64,000 bases of DNA from Medakamo hakoo (GCA_026636295.1 CP089453.1:1054001-1118000), one strand, 5' to 3'; positions 1 to 10,353 are shown, counted from the stretch's first letter. Numbers and translations are program-made. Notes: a model not told the origin generated them from the letters alone.

Positions 1-2
1 AC

Positions 3-3000
3 CGCACCGGCGCCTTCTACTTTGCGCTCGCGTACGGCGGGTCCAACCTGGGCGAGGTGGCCGCCCTCCTGGCCGCCACGCACGCGGCCCAGGACTGGCC
101 GCCGGGCGCCCGCCGGTCGCCGGGGGCGGGCGGCCCCGACCCGAGCACTGGGCTGAGGCGGCGCGCCCGCCCGGAAGACTCGTTCGTCGGCCACCTCCTG
201 CCGCACGGCCTGCTGCACGTCCTGGAGTGCCACGGCCCGGGCGCGTTTGCGGCCGCGCTGGCGGGCGACACCGACTCGCCCGAGCTCGTGTGGACGGCGG
301 CCATGCGGGCGGGGCGCCTCATCCCCCAGATGCGCGCCCACATCGGCGACCTGCCAGCCCGGCTGCGGGCCAACGCGCGGGCGCCGTACGACTTCCTGCC
401 GTCCCCGCCCGTGGATTACCCCGAACTGGCCGACGAGGTGTGGTGCCACCGCTACTGCCTGCGCAACCTGTGCGACGGCGCCCGCTTCCCGGCCTGGCCC
501 CTGGACGACCACGTCACCTTCTTGCAAGCGCTGCTGGCTGAGTGGCGGACCGAACTGGCGCGCGCGCCGGACGGCCTGTCGGCGGCCGACGCCCTGGCGG
601 AGCTGGGCCTCGACCCGGGGCCGGGCGGCGGCCCGCCGTCCGGGGACGCCCTCCGCGCCGCGTACCGCGCCGCCGCCCGCAAGTTCCACCCGGACCGCAA
701 CCCGGAGGGGCGGGAGCGGTTTGAGGCCGCGGCCAAAGCGTACGAACGCCTGGCGTCGGATGTGCGGGCGGCCGCGGGCGGCGCGGCCGGCGGCGCCGGC
801 GCCGGCGTGCCGGGCGGCGGCCCGGGCGGCGGCGGCGCGCGGCGCTGGCGCCTCCTCCTCCTCCTCCGCGCCCAGGCCCTCCTGTACGCGCGGGCCGCGG
901 ACGTCCTGGCGCCGTACCGGTATGCTGGGTACCGTCCCCTTGTCCGCACAGTCGCCCGGCGGCTGGCGGGCCTGCCGGACGGCGATGCGAGCGCGGCGGC
1001 CGCCGAAGAAGGCGAGGAGGGCGGCGGTGGGGGTGGGGGTGGCGACGCGCCGCCGCCCACGGATGGAGACCCGGCCGACGACGCGCCCGCCGCCGGCCCG
1101 CGGGAACACTTCCTCTCCCCCTCCAGCGCCCCTCTCCTGCAAGCCGCCGCGGACTTGTGCGCCCTGACGGCCGCCGCCTCCCCGGGCAACGCGGCCGAAC
1201 TGGCGCGGTGCGGTGGGGCGTCCGTCCTGCCCTCGGCCGTCGCGCGTGCCACGGGCGCGCTCCCGCCCGCTGGTGCCACCGACGCCGCGCCCGCCGCCCG
1301 CCTGGCCGTCGCCTGCCTGCGCGCCGTGGAGCGCATGGCGGGTGGCGAAGCGGGGCGGGCTGCTCTGTGGTCCGAAGGCGCCGGCGGGCCCGCCCTGGCG
1401 GGCGACGTCGTCCGCCTGGCGGCCCTGGGCAGGGGCGGCGCCGGCGGCGCGGCCGCGCCGCCGCTCACGCTCGCGCGCGCGGCGGTGGACGCGGCCGCCG
1501 CCCTGGCGGCCTCGCCCACCTTCCAGGACGCCCTGCTGGACGCGGGCGCACTGAGGGCTTTGGTTCCCCTGCTCTTCGGTTACGACCCCACTCTGGACGA
1601 GGAGGCGGCGGCGGCAGGGGCGGCGGCGCTGGCGACGGGCGCGGCACTCGGTGGCGGGGGCGCGCGCAGCGCGCCGACCACCGCGCCCGCCCTGCCGCCC
1701 GCGCCGGGGCCGGCCGCCGCCCTGCCCGCGCCAGGCGCGCCTGCGTCCAGCTCCACGGCCCTGTCCATCCCGGCCGCGCCTGGCCCGGCCGGCCTGGCCT
1801 CCCGCGTGGCGGGCGCGCTGCCCGCGCCGGCGTCTGGGTCCGCCGCCGCGCTGCGTGGCGCGGCCCCCGCCGACCGTGCGTCCGCGTCGACGGCCCGCCC
1901 GTCCGTGGAGCCCGCGACCGTCGGCCTGGCCCGCAATGCGCTCGCCCTGGCGTCCGCCCGGTGTCTGGCCCTGCTGGCCGGCGCGGCGCACCCGCCCGGG
2001 TCGTCGCCGCCCAACGCCCGCGCGCGCGCCGCCCTGGCGGCGCTCCTCACCCCGCCGCTCGCCCGCCGGCTGGCGTCGCCCGACGCCGCCCCGCTCCTGG
2101 CCGACCTGGCCGGGTCGGTGCGGTCGCCTCAGGCCATCTGGGATCCGGGCATGCGGACGGCGCTGTTGGCGGCGCTGGACGGGCCGGCGGCGGCCGAGCC
2201 GGGGCCGGGCGCGCTCGCCCACTTGTCGGCCTTCTCCTACCCGGCCCTGTCCGGCGAGCTCGTCGTCTCCGGCGTCTACGTCCGCCTGTTCGTGGGCGAC
2301 CCGGCCTTCCCGCTCGCGGATCCGGCGGCGTTGGTGCGCGGGCTGGTCACCTTCATTCACGGGTCGCGCGGAGAGGGCGGCGCCGGCGGCGCCGGCGGCG
2401 GCGGCCCCGCCGCACCCACCACCGCCGCCGACCCGCCGACCGCCCGCCGCCACTTGTGCGAGGCCCTGGCCGGCTTGCGCGCGGCTTTGGAAGCCTGCCC
2501 GCGCGCGGCGGGGGTCATGGCCGCGCGCCCAGCCCTGGCGCCTCTCATTGCGACGGTGGAGGACGGAGGCACGGGCGGCGGGGGCGGCGAACACTCGCCG
2601 CCGGCCGCGGCCACGCTCGCGCTCGCCGCCCTCGTCCGCCTGACGGCCCACGCCGGCTGCGTGGCCGCCCTCTCGGAACGGCGGGCCCTGCGCGCCGCTT
2701 TCTTCGCGGCCGCGTACCCGCCCACCCCGCCAGCCCGCGCCTTGGCCTTGCGCCTGCTGGCCCCGCTGGCGGACAGCGCGGAAGCGGCGTGGGAAGGGGC
2801 GGCCGGCGGCGGCGCGCTGTGCTTGCTGACCCTCCTGCTGCCGGCCGGGTCGGCGCGCCCGCCGCCGCCCACGGAAGACGAGCGGGCGGCGGCGGCGGGC
2901 TTGCTCGCCCGGCTGGTCGCCCACCCGCTGCACGGCCAGCGCGTGGCGCTCCTGCTGGGCCGGCTCCTGCCGCCCGGCGCGCTGGCCGTGCTCGCGGACG

Positions 3001-4409
3001 GGCCGGGCGACGCCGCGGCGGCTGCCCTCGCGCCCGGCGGCGCGGCCGACGGCCCCGTACACGTCTGGTCGCCCGCCATGGCGTCCGCCATCGCGGACGG
3101 GGCGGCCGGCCTGGCAGAGGCCGCCAGGGCGGCCCTGACGTCGCCCGGTGGGCCGGACGAGTGGGTCCCGCCCGGCGCCGGGCGCGCGGTCGACCTGCCC
3201 GGCCTGGACCCGGGCGAACCGTTTGTGGGCGGCGTCTACGTCCGCCGCTTCCTGGCGTCGCCCGGGGCCCCGCTGCGCGACCCGGTGTCCTTCCTGGACG
3301 GCCTGCTGGAGTCGTACGCGTCCGCGGCGCTGCGGGCTCGCCCCGCCCCGGACACGCCGGCGGCCGTGCTGGCGGCGGCGGCGGCGGCGGAGCTGCTGCG
3401 CGGGCGGCCGCCGCTGCGCGAGCGCGCCGCGGGCGCCGGGGCCGTGCGCACGGCGCTCGCGGTGCTGGCGTCCCGCCTGCCGGCCGGCGCGCCGCCGCCC
3501 CCGGCCGGCTCCCCGCCCGACGACCTGGGTGGGTCCGCGCTGCGCCTCCTGCACGCGGCCCTGGCCGACTGCCCCGCCGCCGCCGACGCGCTGGCGGCGG
3601 AACCGCCCGCCGCGCTCGCGCCGCTCGGGAGGGCGGCGCGCGCGTGGGGGCTGGGCGCGGAAGTGTTGGCGGCCGAGGCCCTGGCCCGCGGCCTGACGTC
3701 CGCGTCGCGGGGCCGGGCGTCCTTGGTGGCTGCCGCCGCGTCGGCCGGCCTGGTCCCCGTCCTCCTGGCGCGCCTCTCGGCGGCTGAGGAGGGCGGGGAC
3801 GGTGGGCCGGGCGGCGGCGGCGGGTGCGGCGACGCGGCCGTCGCGCGCGTCGCGGCCCTGGACGCGCTGCGGGCCATGGCCGACCCGGCGGGCGGCGGCC
3901 CCGCCGCCGCCGTCGCGGCGCAGTTGGATGGCGACGCGGCCTGGGCCGCCCACGGCGACGCCCGGCACGACCTGTACCTTCCCGCGGGCGGCGTGGCGGG
4001 GGGTGGTGGCGGCGGCGCGGCGGGCGGGGCGCTGGGCGACGGCGTGGCAGGGCTGCTGGGGGGCGGGCCGGGCGGGGCCGGCGCGTTTGCCCTGCCGGCG
4101 CCGGCGCCGGCGGCGCCTGTAGTGGCACCGGCGCCGGCGCCTGAGCCGGCCGTGGCGGTGGCGCCGCCGGCTCGTGAGCCTTCGCCGCCTCCAGCTCGCG
4201 AGCCTTCGCCGCCGCCGCCGCCGCCGCCGCCGCTCGCGCAGGTGGCAGTGGTGGAAGAGCCGCCGCCGCCGCCGCCGCGCGAGCCGACCCCTATTCCTGC
4301 ACCACCACCACCGCCGCCGCCGCCGCCGCCGCCATCGCGCGCCCCTGAACCGGAGTGCGACCCGCTGACGGGCGCGCCCGTCCCGACGGACGACAACCCG
4401 CTGGGGTGA
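3..4409 (+). CDS. RME-8 / DNAJC13 (GRV2-type) endosomal J-domain protein, 3' part
   Basis: The frame is open from the left edge of the window, so the N-terminus is missing. The first visible codons read TGAFYFALAYGGSNLGE, a stretch I recognise from the RME-8 family. A J domain with an HPD motif (FHPDRNPEG) lies at about 600-770. IWN-type repeats (W-x3-M-R) appear near 290-330, 2140 and 3060, and the paired GVYVRLF / GVYVRRF segments typical of RME-8 follow at 2270 and 3230. The protein ends in long Gly and Pro runs and DPLTGAPVP. RME-8 recruits Hsc70 to endosomes and acts in retromer-linked sorting; the plant form is GRV2/KAM2. The visible 3' part has no intron. It converges on the SPO11 gene, with 98 bp between stops. 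Confidence 0.85.
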   Translation, partial: RTGAFYFALAYGGSNLGEVAALLAATHAAQDWPPGARRSPGAGGPDPSTGLRRRARPEDSFVGHLLPHGLLHVLECHGPGAFAAALAGDTDSPELVWTAAMRAGRLIPQMRAHIGDLPARLRANARAPYDFLPSPPVDYPELADEVWCHRYCLRNLCDGARFPAWPLDDHVTFLQALLAEWRTELARAPDGLSAADALAELGLDPGPGGGPPSGDALRAAYRAAARKFHPDRNPEGRERFEAAAKAYERLASDVRAAAGGAAGGAGAGVPGGGPGGGGARRWRLLLLLRAQALLYARAADVLAPYRYAGYRPLVRTVARRLAGLPDGDASAAAAEEGEEGGGGGGGGDAPPPTDGDPADDAPAAGPREHFLSPSSAPLLQAAADLCALTAAASPGNAAELARCGGASVLPSAVARATGALPPAGATDAAPAARLAVACLRAVERMAGGEAGRAALWSEGAGGPALAGDVVRLAALGRGGAGGAAAPPLTLARAAVDAAAALAASPTFQDALLDAGALRALVPLLFGYDPTLDEEAAAAGAAALATGAALGGGGARSAPTTAPALPPAPGPAAALPAPGAPASSSTALSIPAAPGPAGLASRVAGALPAPASGSAAALRGAAPADRASASTARPSVEPATVGLARNALALASARCLALLAGAAHPPGSSPPNARARAALAALLTPPLARRLASPDAAPLLADLAGSVRSPQAIWDPGMRTALLAALDGPAAAEPGPGALAHLSAFSYPALSGELVVSGVYVRLFVGDPAFPLADPAALVRGLVTFIHGSRGEGGAGGAGGGGPAAPTTAADPPTARRHLCEALAGLRAALEACPRAAGVMAARPALAPLIATVEDGGTGGGGGEHSPPAAATLALAALVRLTAHAGCVAALSERRALRAAFFAAAYPPTPPARALALRLLAPLADSAEAAWEGAAGGGALCLLTLLLPAGSARPPPPTEDERAAAAGLLARLVAHPLHGQRVALLLGRLLPPGALAVLADGPGDAAAAALAPGGAADGPVHVWSPAMASAIADGAAGLAEAARAALTSPGGPDEWVPPGAGRAVDLPGLDPGEPFVGGVYVRRFLASPGAPLRDPVSFLDGLLESYASAALRARPAPDTPAAVLAAAAAAELLRGRPPLRERAAGAGAVRTALAVLASRLPAGAPPPPAGSPPDDLGGSALRLLHAALADCPAAADALAAEPPAALAPLGRAARAWGLGAEVLAAEALARGLTSASRGRASLVAAAASAGLVPVLLARLSAAEEGGDGGPGGGGGCGDAAVARVAALDALRAMADPAGGGPAAAVAAQLDGDAAWAAHGDARHDLYLPAGGVAGGGGGGAAGGALGDGVAGLLGGGPGGAGAFALPAPAPAAPVVAPAPAPEPAVAVAPPAREPSPPPAREPSPPPPPPPPLAQVAVVEEPPPPPPREPTPIPAPPPPPPPPPPPSRAPEPECDPLTGAPVPTDDNPLG

Positions 4410-4507
4410 AGCACGAAAGAAGGGAGAGGGGGGAGAGGAGGGAGTGGGATGGAGAGTGTGCAAAAAGAGAGAGAGGGAGAGAGAGAGCGCGTTGCGTGTG
4501 TTTTCAT

Positions 4508-5812
4508 TCACCGCGCCCACGCCCCGCTCAGCACGTCCGCCACCAGCACGTCCGTCAAGCTGCCCAGCCGCCCGGACACCGCGTCGAACGCCTCAAGCTC
4601 GGCTTTCACCGCGCCGCCCACCATCGCGTCCAGTTCCGCGGTCCACCCGGCGTGCCCGGCCAGCGGCCCGGCCGCCAGGCCCGCCGCCAGGGCTGCGTCC
4701 CGCGGCGTCAGGGGCTGGAAGGCCGAGGCCGGGGCGCCGGCGAGGTGGGACGACCGCAGGCCCAGCCAGCCGAGGGAGGGCAGGGCGGACGGGTCGGAGG
4801 TGGGGGGTGCGGGCGGCCCACCCCGCCCGCCCCCGCCGCCGCCGCCGCCTCCCTCCAGCGCGCCGCGCCGCGTCCCGTATTTGTACGCAACCAGAATGCC
4901 GACGCCCGCCGGGTTCCAGTCGCACACGCCCAGGACGGTGGTCAGCGCACCCGGGTTGGAGGCGCGGAGGTGCGCGGCAAACGCGCGGGGCGTCGCGGCC
5001 GGCCAGCCGCCGCTCGTCAGCAGCACCGCCCCGCCCGGCAGCCGCTCCCACACCCGGTCCTCGCACAGGCGGCGGAAGACCGCGTCTTTTTCGACGATGA
5101 GGAGGTGGGTCGCGGCCGTGCGCGCGGGCGTGGAGGCAAGGGCCGCGATGTCGCCCGGCAGCGGCCGCCCAGCCGGGGAGTCGTCCGCGAGGTTGACGGC
5201 ACTGGCGCCGCAGCCCACCCAGAGCTGGCCGCCCACGGACCCGCGTGGGGCGGCGACGACGCCCAAGGCGTTCCGAGGCACGCGGAGGAGGGCTTGGACG
5301 TCGGACACGGCGGAGGCGGCCGACGCGGGCGTGGCGGAACGGGCGCCCACGCTTTTGAACGAATAGAACAGGTCGCGCTGGGTGAGGGTGCGGCCGCATG
5401 CCAGCGCTTCATGCGCGGCGGCGGCGGCAAGCAGGGCGCGGGCGTACCGCCCTGCCCCACGGCCGCCGCGACCCGTGAGGGAGAGGGTGGTGGAGGCGGC
5501 GCCGAGCGTGAGGGGCGCGGCCGCCTGGCCGCCGGCTGCCGCGACGTTGCGCGCGCTCGTGGACGCCAGCTCTAAATCAGGCACGGAGCCGGCGGCTAGG
5601 GAGTGGAGGAGGTTTGTGAACAGGTCTTCTAAAGCTCGGAGAGCGGGTGGTGGGGCGTTGGCGGCGGTGGAGGCGGCGGAGGCGGTGGCGGTGGCGGCAG
5701 TCGAGGCACCACCGCCGCCGTCGTCGCCCTCGGACGGTGGGGCGCCGCCCTCGTCGCCACCGTCGTCGCTGTACCAGGCGGGTGAAGGGTCAGCCCAGGG
5801 CGCGGCGTGCAT
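4508..5812 (-). CDS. SPO11: SPO11 / TOP6A family DNA-cleaving protein
   Basis: A single 434-aa open frame. The first 60 residues are acidic and Ala/Gly-rich and look disordered. The winged-helix catalytic motif reads TQRDLFY, with the likely catalytic tyrosine at residue 150. The Toprim fold follows: LLIVEKDAVF with Glu241, then VCDWNPAGVGIL and YKYG, then WLGLRSSHL. In this family the tyrosine makes a covalent 5'-DNA link and starts meiotic double-strand breaks, or it forms the A subunit of topoisomerase VI. The usual Toprim DxD reads D298-W-N300 here, so the second acid is Asn. Whether it is a SPO11-1, SPO11-2 or TOP6A orthologue cannot be settled by eye. A Gly run and an insertion sit after YKYG. 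It faces RME-8 tail to tail. Confidence 0.85.
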   Translation of the reverse strand: MHAAPWADPSPAWYSDDGGDEGGAPPSEGDDGGGGASTAATATASAASTAANAPPPALRALEDLFTNLLHSLAAGSVPDLELASTSARNVAAAGGQAAAPLTLGAASTTLSLTGRGGRGAGRYARALLAAAAAHEALACGRTLTQRDLFYSFKSVGARSATPASAASAVSDVQALLRVPRNALGVVAAPRGSVGGQLWVGCGASAVNLADDSPAGRPLPGDIAALASTPARTAATHLLIVEKDAVFRRLCEDRVWERLPGGAVLLTSGGWPAATPRAFAAHLRASNPGALTTVLGVCDWNPAGVGILVAYKYGTRRGALEGGGGGGGGGRGGPPAPPTSDPSALPSLGWLGLRSSHLAGAPASAFQPLTPRDAALAAGLAAGPLAGHAGWTAELDAMVGGAVKAELEAFDAVSGRLGSLTDVLVADVLSGAWAR

Positions 5813-5937
5813 TTACGGCTTCCTAGGGAGGGGGCGCGTGCGCGGAAGAGGAGAAGAATGGAGGTGTGGATGGATGGATGGGCTCGCGTGCCTCTCGAGA
5901 AAAAGAAAAAACACTCTCGCCCCCCGCTCTCTCTCTC

Positions 5938-8900
5938 TCAACCCTCGCCGACCGGGCACTCGCCGTGCCACCCCACCTCCGCATGCGCGCCCTCCAACTC
6001 GGCCAGCAACACGCCCGCCCGGGCCGCCACGCCCGCGGGCAGCTGCACCCCGCCGGCGAAGGGCGTGCCGGCCAGTGCAGCAACCGGCGGGATGAGCGAC
6101 GCGGCCGGGAGCAGCGGCTCCCAACGTCCCTTGCCCGGCAGCGCGGGCGCGGGCGGCAGCCGGCCCACCCCGCCCGCCAAGACCGCCGCCACCAGCCAGA
6201 CCGCGTCCGGGTCGACGCGGGCGCCGAGGGCCAGGGCCGCCTCCAGCGCCGCCGCACGCACGCCCGCGTCCTCGCCGTCACCCGCCAGGGCCAGGGCCGC
6301 CGCGGCGGCGGGGCCCGCGAGGTCTGCCAGAGCGGGCGCGGCGCGTGGGTCGCGGGCCATGGCCGTGAGGGCGGCCAGGACGGCCAGGCGGACAGCGCGG
6401 ACGGCGCCGGGCGCGGGCTGGTGCGCCGTCGCGTCAGCGGCCGGGCCGCCGCCACCACTCTCCCGGCCCGCCGCCGCCGCGTGTTCCGGCGCCACGACCC
6501 TGTCCGCCGGCGGAGGCGGTGGGGGCGGGCCCGCCCGCAACAACCGCGCCATGGCCGGCCACCCTTCGTCGGCCAAACGCCGGGCGAGGAAAGTGCCGCC
6601 AGCGGCCGAGGCCAGGCGCGCGGCCGCGGCCGCCGCCCTCGCAGCGACGGGCGCCCGGTGGTCGCGCAGGCCGCCCGCGACGGCCGGCCAGGCCCGGTGG
6701 ATGGCGGGGAGCAGGCCGGGCGGGGCGGGAGGCAGCGGGGCGACGCCCGGGCGCGGGGCCAGCAGCCGGGCGGACCGCGCGCGCGCGGCGGCCGCGGCCT
6801 GGGCCGCCGCCAGCGCGGCGAGCGCGGCCGACGCCGTTTCACCTGCGAGGACGACCAGGCTCACGTCCGCCCGGGCCGCGCCCGCCAGGGGTGCGGCCAC
6901 GTCAGCGGCTGCGTCGGCCAGGGAGGCGGCGGCAGCCGCCCGGGCCCGGCGCACGGCATCGGCCTCCCACTGCTCGTCCGACCAGGCGAGGCGCGGGGAG
7001 GGCGGGCGGGGTGGGGGCGGGCCGTCCGCCCCCACCGCGACGCCTGGAGGTGAGGCGCCCGCCCGCGTCGCTGCCCGGCGCGCGAAGAAGCGGGCGCCCG
7101 CACCCGGGCCCTCCTCCTCCTCGTCGTCGTCATCGTCGCTACTGGCGCCGCCTCCGTTTTCGGCGGCCGCAGCCGCCGCCCGCGCCTCCAGCTCGGCCGC
7201 CGCAGCGGCGTCCTCCGCGGCCACCACCCTCACGTCCGCTTCCGCCGCCGCACAAATCTCGGCCAGCGACTGCAGGAGCGGCACGACGGCTTCGGGACGG
7301 CGGCGCCGTGAGGTGATGGCCAGTCCACGGACGGCGGACCGGGCCGGCTCGGACAGGAGGGGCAGGAGCGCCGGCGCGGCGCCGGCCGCGCGCAGAGCCG
7401 CCGCGCACAGCGCCGGCCCGCCCGGGTGCTCCTCCGGGCGCCGCAGCACCGCGCACAGGCCGTCGACGACGTAGTCGGCGTTGGCGACGACCAGGGCCGC
7501 GGTGCTGGACAGGCCGGACGCGGCAGCGGCGGCGGCGAGGGCGGCGGCGGCGCCCGCGGCCAGGGCGGGCGGCGCGGCAGCGCCCGCCTCGAGCAGCGGC
7601 AGCAGGCACCGCCGCACCACGCCGCCCGGCAGGGGAGGCCCGCCCCGCACCTCCCCCACCCCGCGCAGAAGCGCTCCCACCGCTTCCGCGGCGGACCGGG
7701 CCAGGGCCGCGTTGGCGGCCAGGGCGCGCGGCGGCGCGCTGGAGTCGACCGAGGCGTCGGTCGGCCCCGGCCGCCAGACGCCCGGCGCCGTGAGCGCCTC
7801 CAGCGCAGGCAGGGCCACCGCGCCCACCTCCGCCGCCAGGGCCGGGCGGTCGCCCGCGCCCGCGCTGCTGGCCGCGCCGTACAGGACTTCGCCCATCAGG
7901 GCCGCCGCCCCCGCCGCGGCAAACTGCCAGCCGTCGCGCGGGGAGGAGGCGGCGGCGGACGAGAGGTCGGCGCAGAGCGTCTCGCCCAGCGCGCGCAGCG
8001 CGGTCGGCCGCCCGCCCACCGCCGCGGCCGCGGCCAAGGCGCCCACCGCGCGGGCCGCACCCGCCACGGCGGCGTACGTGCGTTCGTCCGGCAGCAGCCC
8101 ACAGCCCAAGGGCTGGCGGGGCAGCAGGGGGGCGGACGTGCCGGGGGCGTGGGCGCCCGGGGCGGACGGCGCGGGCGCCAGCAGCGCGCCCACGCCCGCC
8201 GCGTCGGGGGACAGGGCTTCGCGCAGGGGGGCCAGGACAGCGGTGAGCGCCCGTGGGACCAGAATGAGGGCGTCCGCCCCGGCGGACGGCGGGGACAAGG
8301 ACCGCAGGGCGGACGCCAGGCGGCGGGCGGCCAACAGGCCGGCCGGCCCGCCCGCCCGGAGCGCGGCCGGCAGGTCGGCCGCCAGGCGGGCCGGGTCGTG
8401 CGTGGCCGCCGCGCCCGCCGCCGCGGCAGACGAAGACAGCGCGGCAGACGCCGCGGCCGCCACCGCCGGGTCGTCGTCGCCGGCCAGGGCCAGCAGGGCG
8501 TCGGCGAGGGACGCGGAGGTGGGCGGGTCGAGGGCAGTGGGGAGGGCCGCCCTTACCCTGGCCAGCGTGCGCACTGCTGCCGCTCGCACGCCCGGAGCGG
8601 CCGAGCCCGCCAAGGGGGGCAACACCCGGGCGGCCAGGGCGCCGACGCGCGGGGCTGCGGCGGCCACCCAGACCGCGTCCCGCACTGTGGGCGGGTGCAT
8701 CTGGCCCGGGGCGGGCGGGCGTTGCGGCGGCGGCGGGGGCGGCGGGGGCGGCGGGGGCGAGGGTTGGGGTTGCGCGCCGTCGCCGTGCCCGCCGCCTCCG
8801 CCCCTCTCACCCTTGCGCGCCCGCGCGGCCAGGGCCGCCAGGGCCGTGGACGCGGCTGCCGTGTCCGACACGAGGGGTGGGGAGGGCTCGGGCGACCCGC

Positions 8901-10023
8901 CAGCGCCGGCGGCGCCGGCGGCGCGTCCTCCAGGCGGCGCGGCCGCGGCCGCCACCCCGGCAAAGCACCGCCCGACCAGCTCGCCAAACGCGTCCGCCGC
9001 CGCAATCGCAGCTTCCCTCCCTGCCGCCGCACCCGACAGGACGGCTGATGGACCCATTCCACCTGCTGGGACGAGGGCAGAAGCCAGGCCGGACGCCAGG
9101 CCGGGCAGCAGGGGCGCGAGCGCATCCCCGGCGCCGACCGCGGCCACGAGCGCGCGCACGCCCGCCAACGCACACACGCGCAGCGCCCGGCTCCCGGCCC
9201 CGCCCGCGGCCGCTTCGGCTGCGGCCACGTCCAAGAACGCCCGGGCGGCTAAAGCCACGGCGCCCGCGGACTCGCGGGCCGACAGCTCGGCCCGGACGCG
9301 GCGTTTGGCCGGCGCGTGGGCGGCCGACCACGGCGCGGGGCGCGCGCCGCCAGCCACGAGGCGCCCGTCCGCCAGGGCGGCCCGAGCCGCGCCCAGCGCC
9401 GCGGCCCGCACGCCCTCGCCAGCGGCTGACCTGGGCAAGCCGGCAAGCAGGGCCAGGCGGGCCAGGGTCGACGCGGCCGCCCCAGGAGGCGGCCCGCCCG
9501 CCGCGACCAGCAGCGCGCCCGCCGCGGCCGCCGCGCCCTCCGCCACCGCGTCCGACGACGCGGCCGGCACCTGGACTTCGATGCCGGACGCTTCTCCCTG
9601 CGGCATCCTGCACGCCGCCGCGGAATCGACGACGAGCAGGACGGGCAGGAGGGCGTACTCGAGGACGGCGGGGGCGCCTGGGAGGAGGCGGGTGGTGGTG
9701 GTGGGCGGTGCCGTGGCGTGTGGTGCGTTCGCGCCGCCGATCCCGCCGCCCACGGCTGCCGCCACTTCGGCCAGTGTCGACGCCAGGGCCCGGGCATCGG
9801 TCCGCTGGGTCAGGATGCGGGCGCAGGCGGGTCGCAAAGCCTCGAACGCGGCGCGGGCGGCGTCGGCATTGGTGATGGCGGAGGAGGCAGAGCGCTCGTC
9901 GTCGTCGCTGGATGAGGCCGACCAGGAGGACAGGGCGCCGTCGGTGTCGCTGGCAGCAGCAGTGGGTGTGATCACGCCGCGGCTCGCTGCCGGCGGCGAG
10001 GCCGCGCCGGCCGGCGCCGTCAT
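5938..10023 (-). CDS. HEAT-repeat protein, TTI1-like (TELO2-interacting protein 1)
   Basis: An intronless 1361-aa frame made almost wholly of Ala/Leu-rich helices of HEAT type. The N-terminal half has an F-x2-LRP-x-C-x-ILTQR segment (about residues 60-72) and LEYALLPVLLVVDSA (about residues 125-140). A late segment reads FLARRLADEGWPAMARLLR. These fit my memory of plant and animal TTI1, a scaffold of the TTT complex that matures PIK-related kinases such as TOR and ATM with Hsp90. Repeat proteins are easily confused, so the family name is moderate confidence only. An acidic stretch containing SSDDDDDEEEE lies at about residues 985-995. The start is the first ATG and is shared back to back with the DUF3700 gene across 330 bp. 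Confidence 0.55.
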   Translation of the reverse strand: MTAPAGAASPPAASRGVITPTAAASDTDGALSSWSASSSDDDERSASSAITNADAARAAFEALRPACARILTQRTDARALASTLAEVAAAVGGGIGGANAPHATAPPTTTTRLLPGAPAVLEYALLPVLLVVDSAAACRMPQGEASGIEVQVPAASSDAVAEGAAAAAGALLVAAGGPPPGAAASTLARLALLAGLPRSAAGEGVRAAALGAARAALADGRLVAGGARPAPWSAAHAPAKRRVRAELSARESAGAVALAARAFLDVAAAEAAAGGAGSRALRVCALAGVRALVAAVGAGDALAPLLPGLASGLASALVPAGGMGPSAVLSGAAAGREAAIAAADAFGELVGRCFAGVAAAAAPPGGRAAGAAGAGGSPEPSPPLVSDTAAASTALAALAARARKGERGGGGGHGDGAQPQPSPPPPPPPPPPPQRPPAPGQMHPPTVRDAVWVAAAAPRVGALAARVLPPLAGSAAPGVRAAAVRTLARVRAALPTALDPPTSASLADALLALAGDDDPAVAAAASAALSSSAAAAGAAATHDPARLAADLPAALRAGGPAGLLAARRLASALRSLSPPSAGADALILVPRALTAVLAPLREALSPDAAGVGALLAPAPSAPGAHAPGTSAPLLPRQPLGCGLLPDERTYAAVAGAARAVGALAAAAAVGGRPTALRALGETLCADLSSAAASSPRDGWQFAAAGAAALMGEVLYGAASSAGAGDRPALAAEVGAVALPALEALTAPGVWRPGPTDASVDSSAPPRALAANAALARSAAEAVGALLRGVGEVRGGPPLPGGVVRRCLLPLLEAGAAAPPALAAGAAAALAAAAAASGLSSTAALVVANADYVVDGLCAVLRRPEEHPGGPALCAAALRAAGAAPALLPLLSEPARSAVRGLAITSRRRRPEAVVPLLQSLAEICAAAEADVRVVAAEDAAAAAELEARAAAAAAENGGGASSDDDDDEEEEGPGAGARFFARRAATRAGASPPGVAVGADGPPPPRPPSPRLAWSDEQWEADAVRRARAAAAASLADAAADVAAPLAGAARADVSLVVLAGETASAALAALAAAQAAAAARARSARLLAPRPGVAPLPPAPPGLLPAIHRAWPAVAGGLRDHRAPVAARAAAAAARLASAAGGTFLARRLADEGWPAMARLLRAGPPPPPPPADRVVAPEHAAAAGRESGGGGPAADATAHQPAPGAVRAVRLAVLAALTAMARDPRAAPALADLAGPAAAAALALAGDGEDAGVRAAALEAALALGARVDPDAVWLVAAVLAGGVGRLPPAPALPGKGRWEPLLPAASLIPPVAALAGTPFAGGVQLPAGVAARAGVLLAELEGAHAEVGWHGECPVGEG

Positions 10024-10353
10024 TTTTTTTTGTCCTGTGGCTTGGTTTTTTCGCGCTCGCTCAGAGGCGCATACAGCTCTTCTGCATTGCTTGTCTGTTC
10101 GGTGCGTTCGGAGAGGTCCAAACCGTCCTCCGGGAGCCCTCTCTCGTTGTCCAGGCCCTGTTCACACCGCTTAGCCTTGCCCATGGGGGTTGTTGGGCCG
10201 GCCGGGCGTGCGCGTCCTCGCAGGCGAAGCGGGAGTTTGGGATAGAGGGAGCCGATGCGCTGACGTCGGCGCCTCTCTCTCCCCGAACCACACCCCCCCG
10301 TTCCTCCCAGTGCGAGCGCGCTCTCCGTCCCTCCCTCTTGAAAAAACAACGAA
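10024..10353. promoter_or_regulatory. Divergent intergenic region, TTI1-like / DUF3700 gene
   Basis: A 330-bp gap between two divergent start codons, so it should hold both promoters and 5' leaders. I see T-runs next to the minus-strand ATG, a TTTCGCGC string at 10049-10056 that matches the E2F consensus TTTSSCGC, and C-runs near 10290. No convincing TATA box is visible. The E2F-like string may be chance in DNA this GC-rich. Confidence 0.35.

Noticed and set aside
2545-4128. Large antisense open frames opposite RME-8, TTI1 and other genes
   Set aside because: GC-rich codons create long stop-free antisense frames; these are Arg/Pro/Ala mixtures with no family features.
10049-10056. E2F consensus TTTCGCGC in the TTI1/DUF3700 gap
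   Set aside because: A single match in very GC-rich DNA is expected by chance; kept only as a note in the promoter entry.
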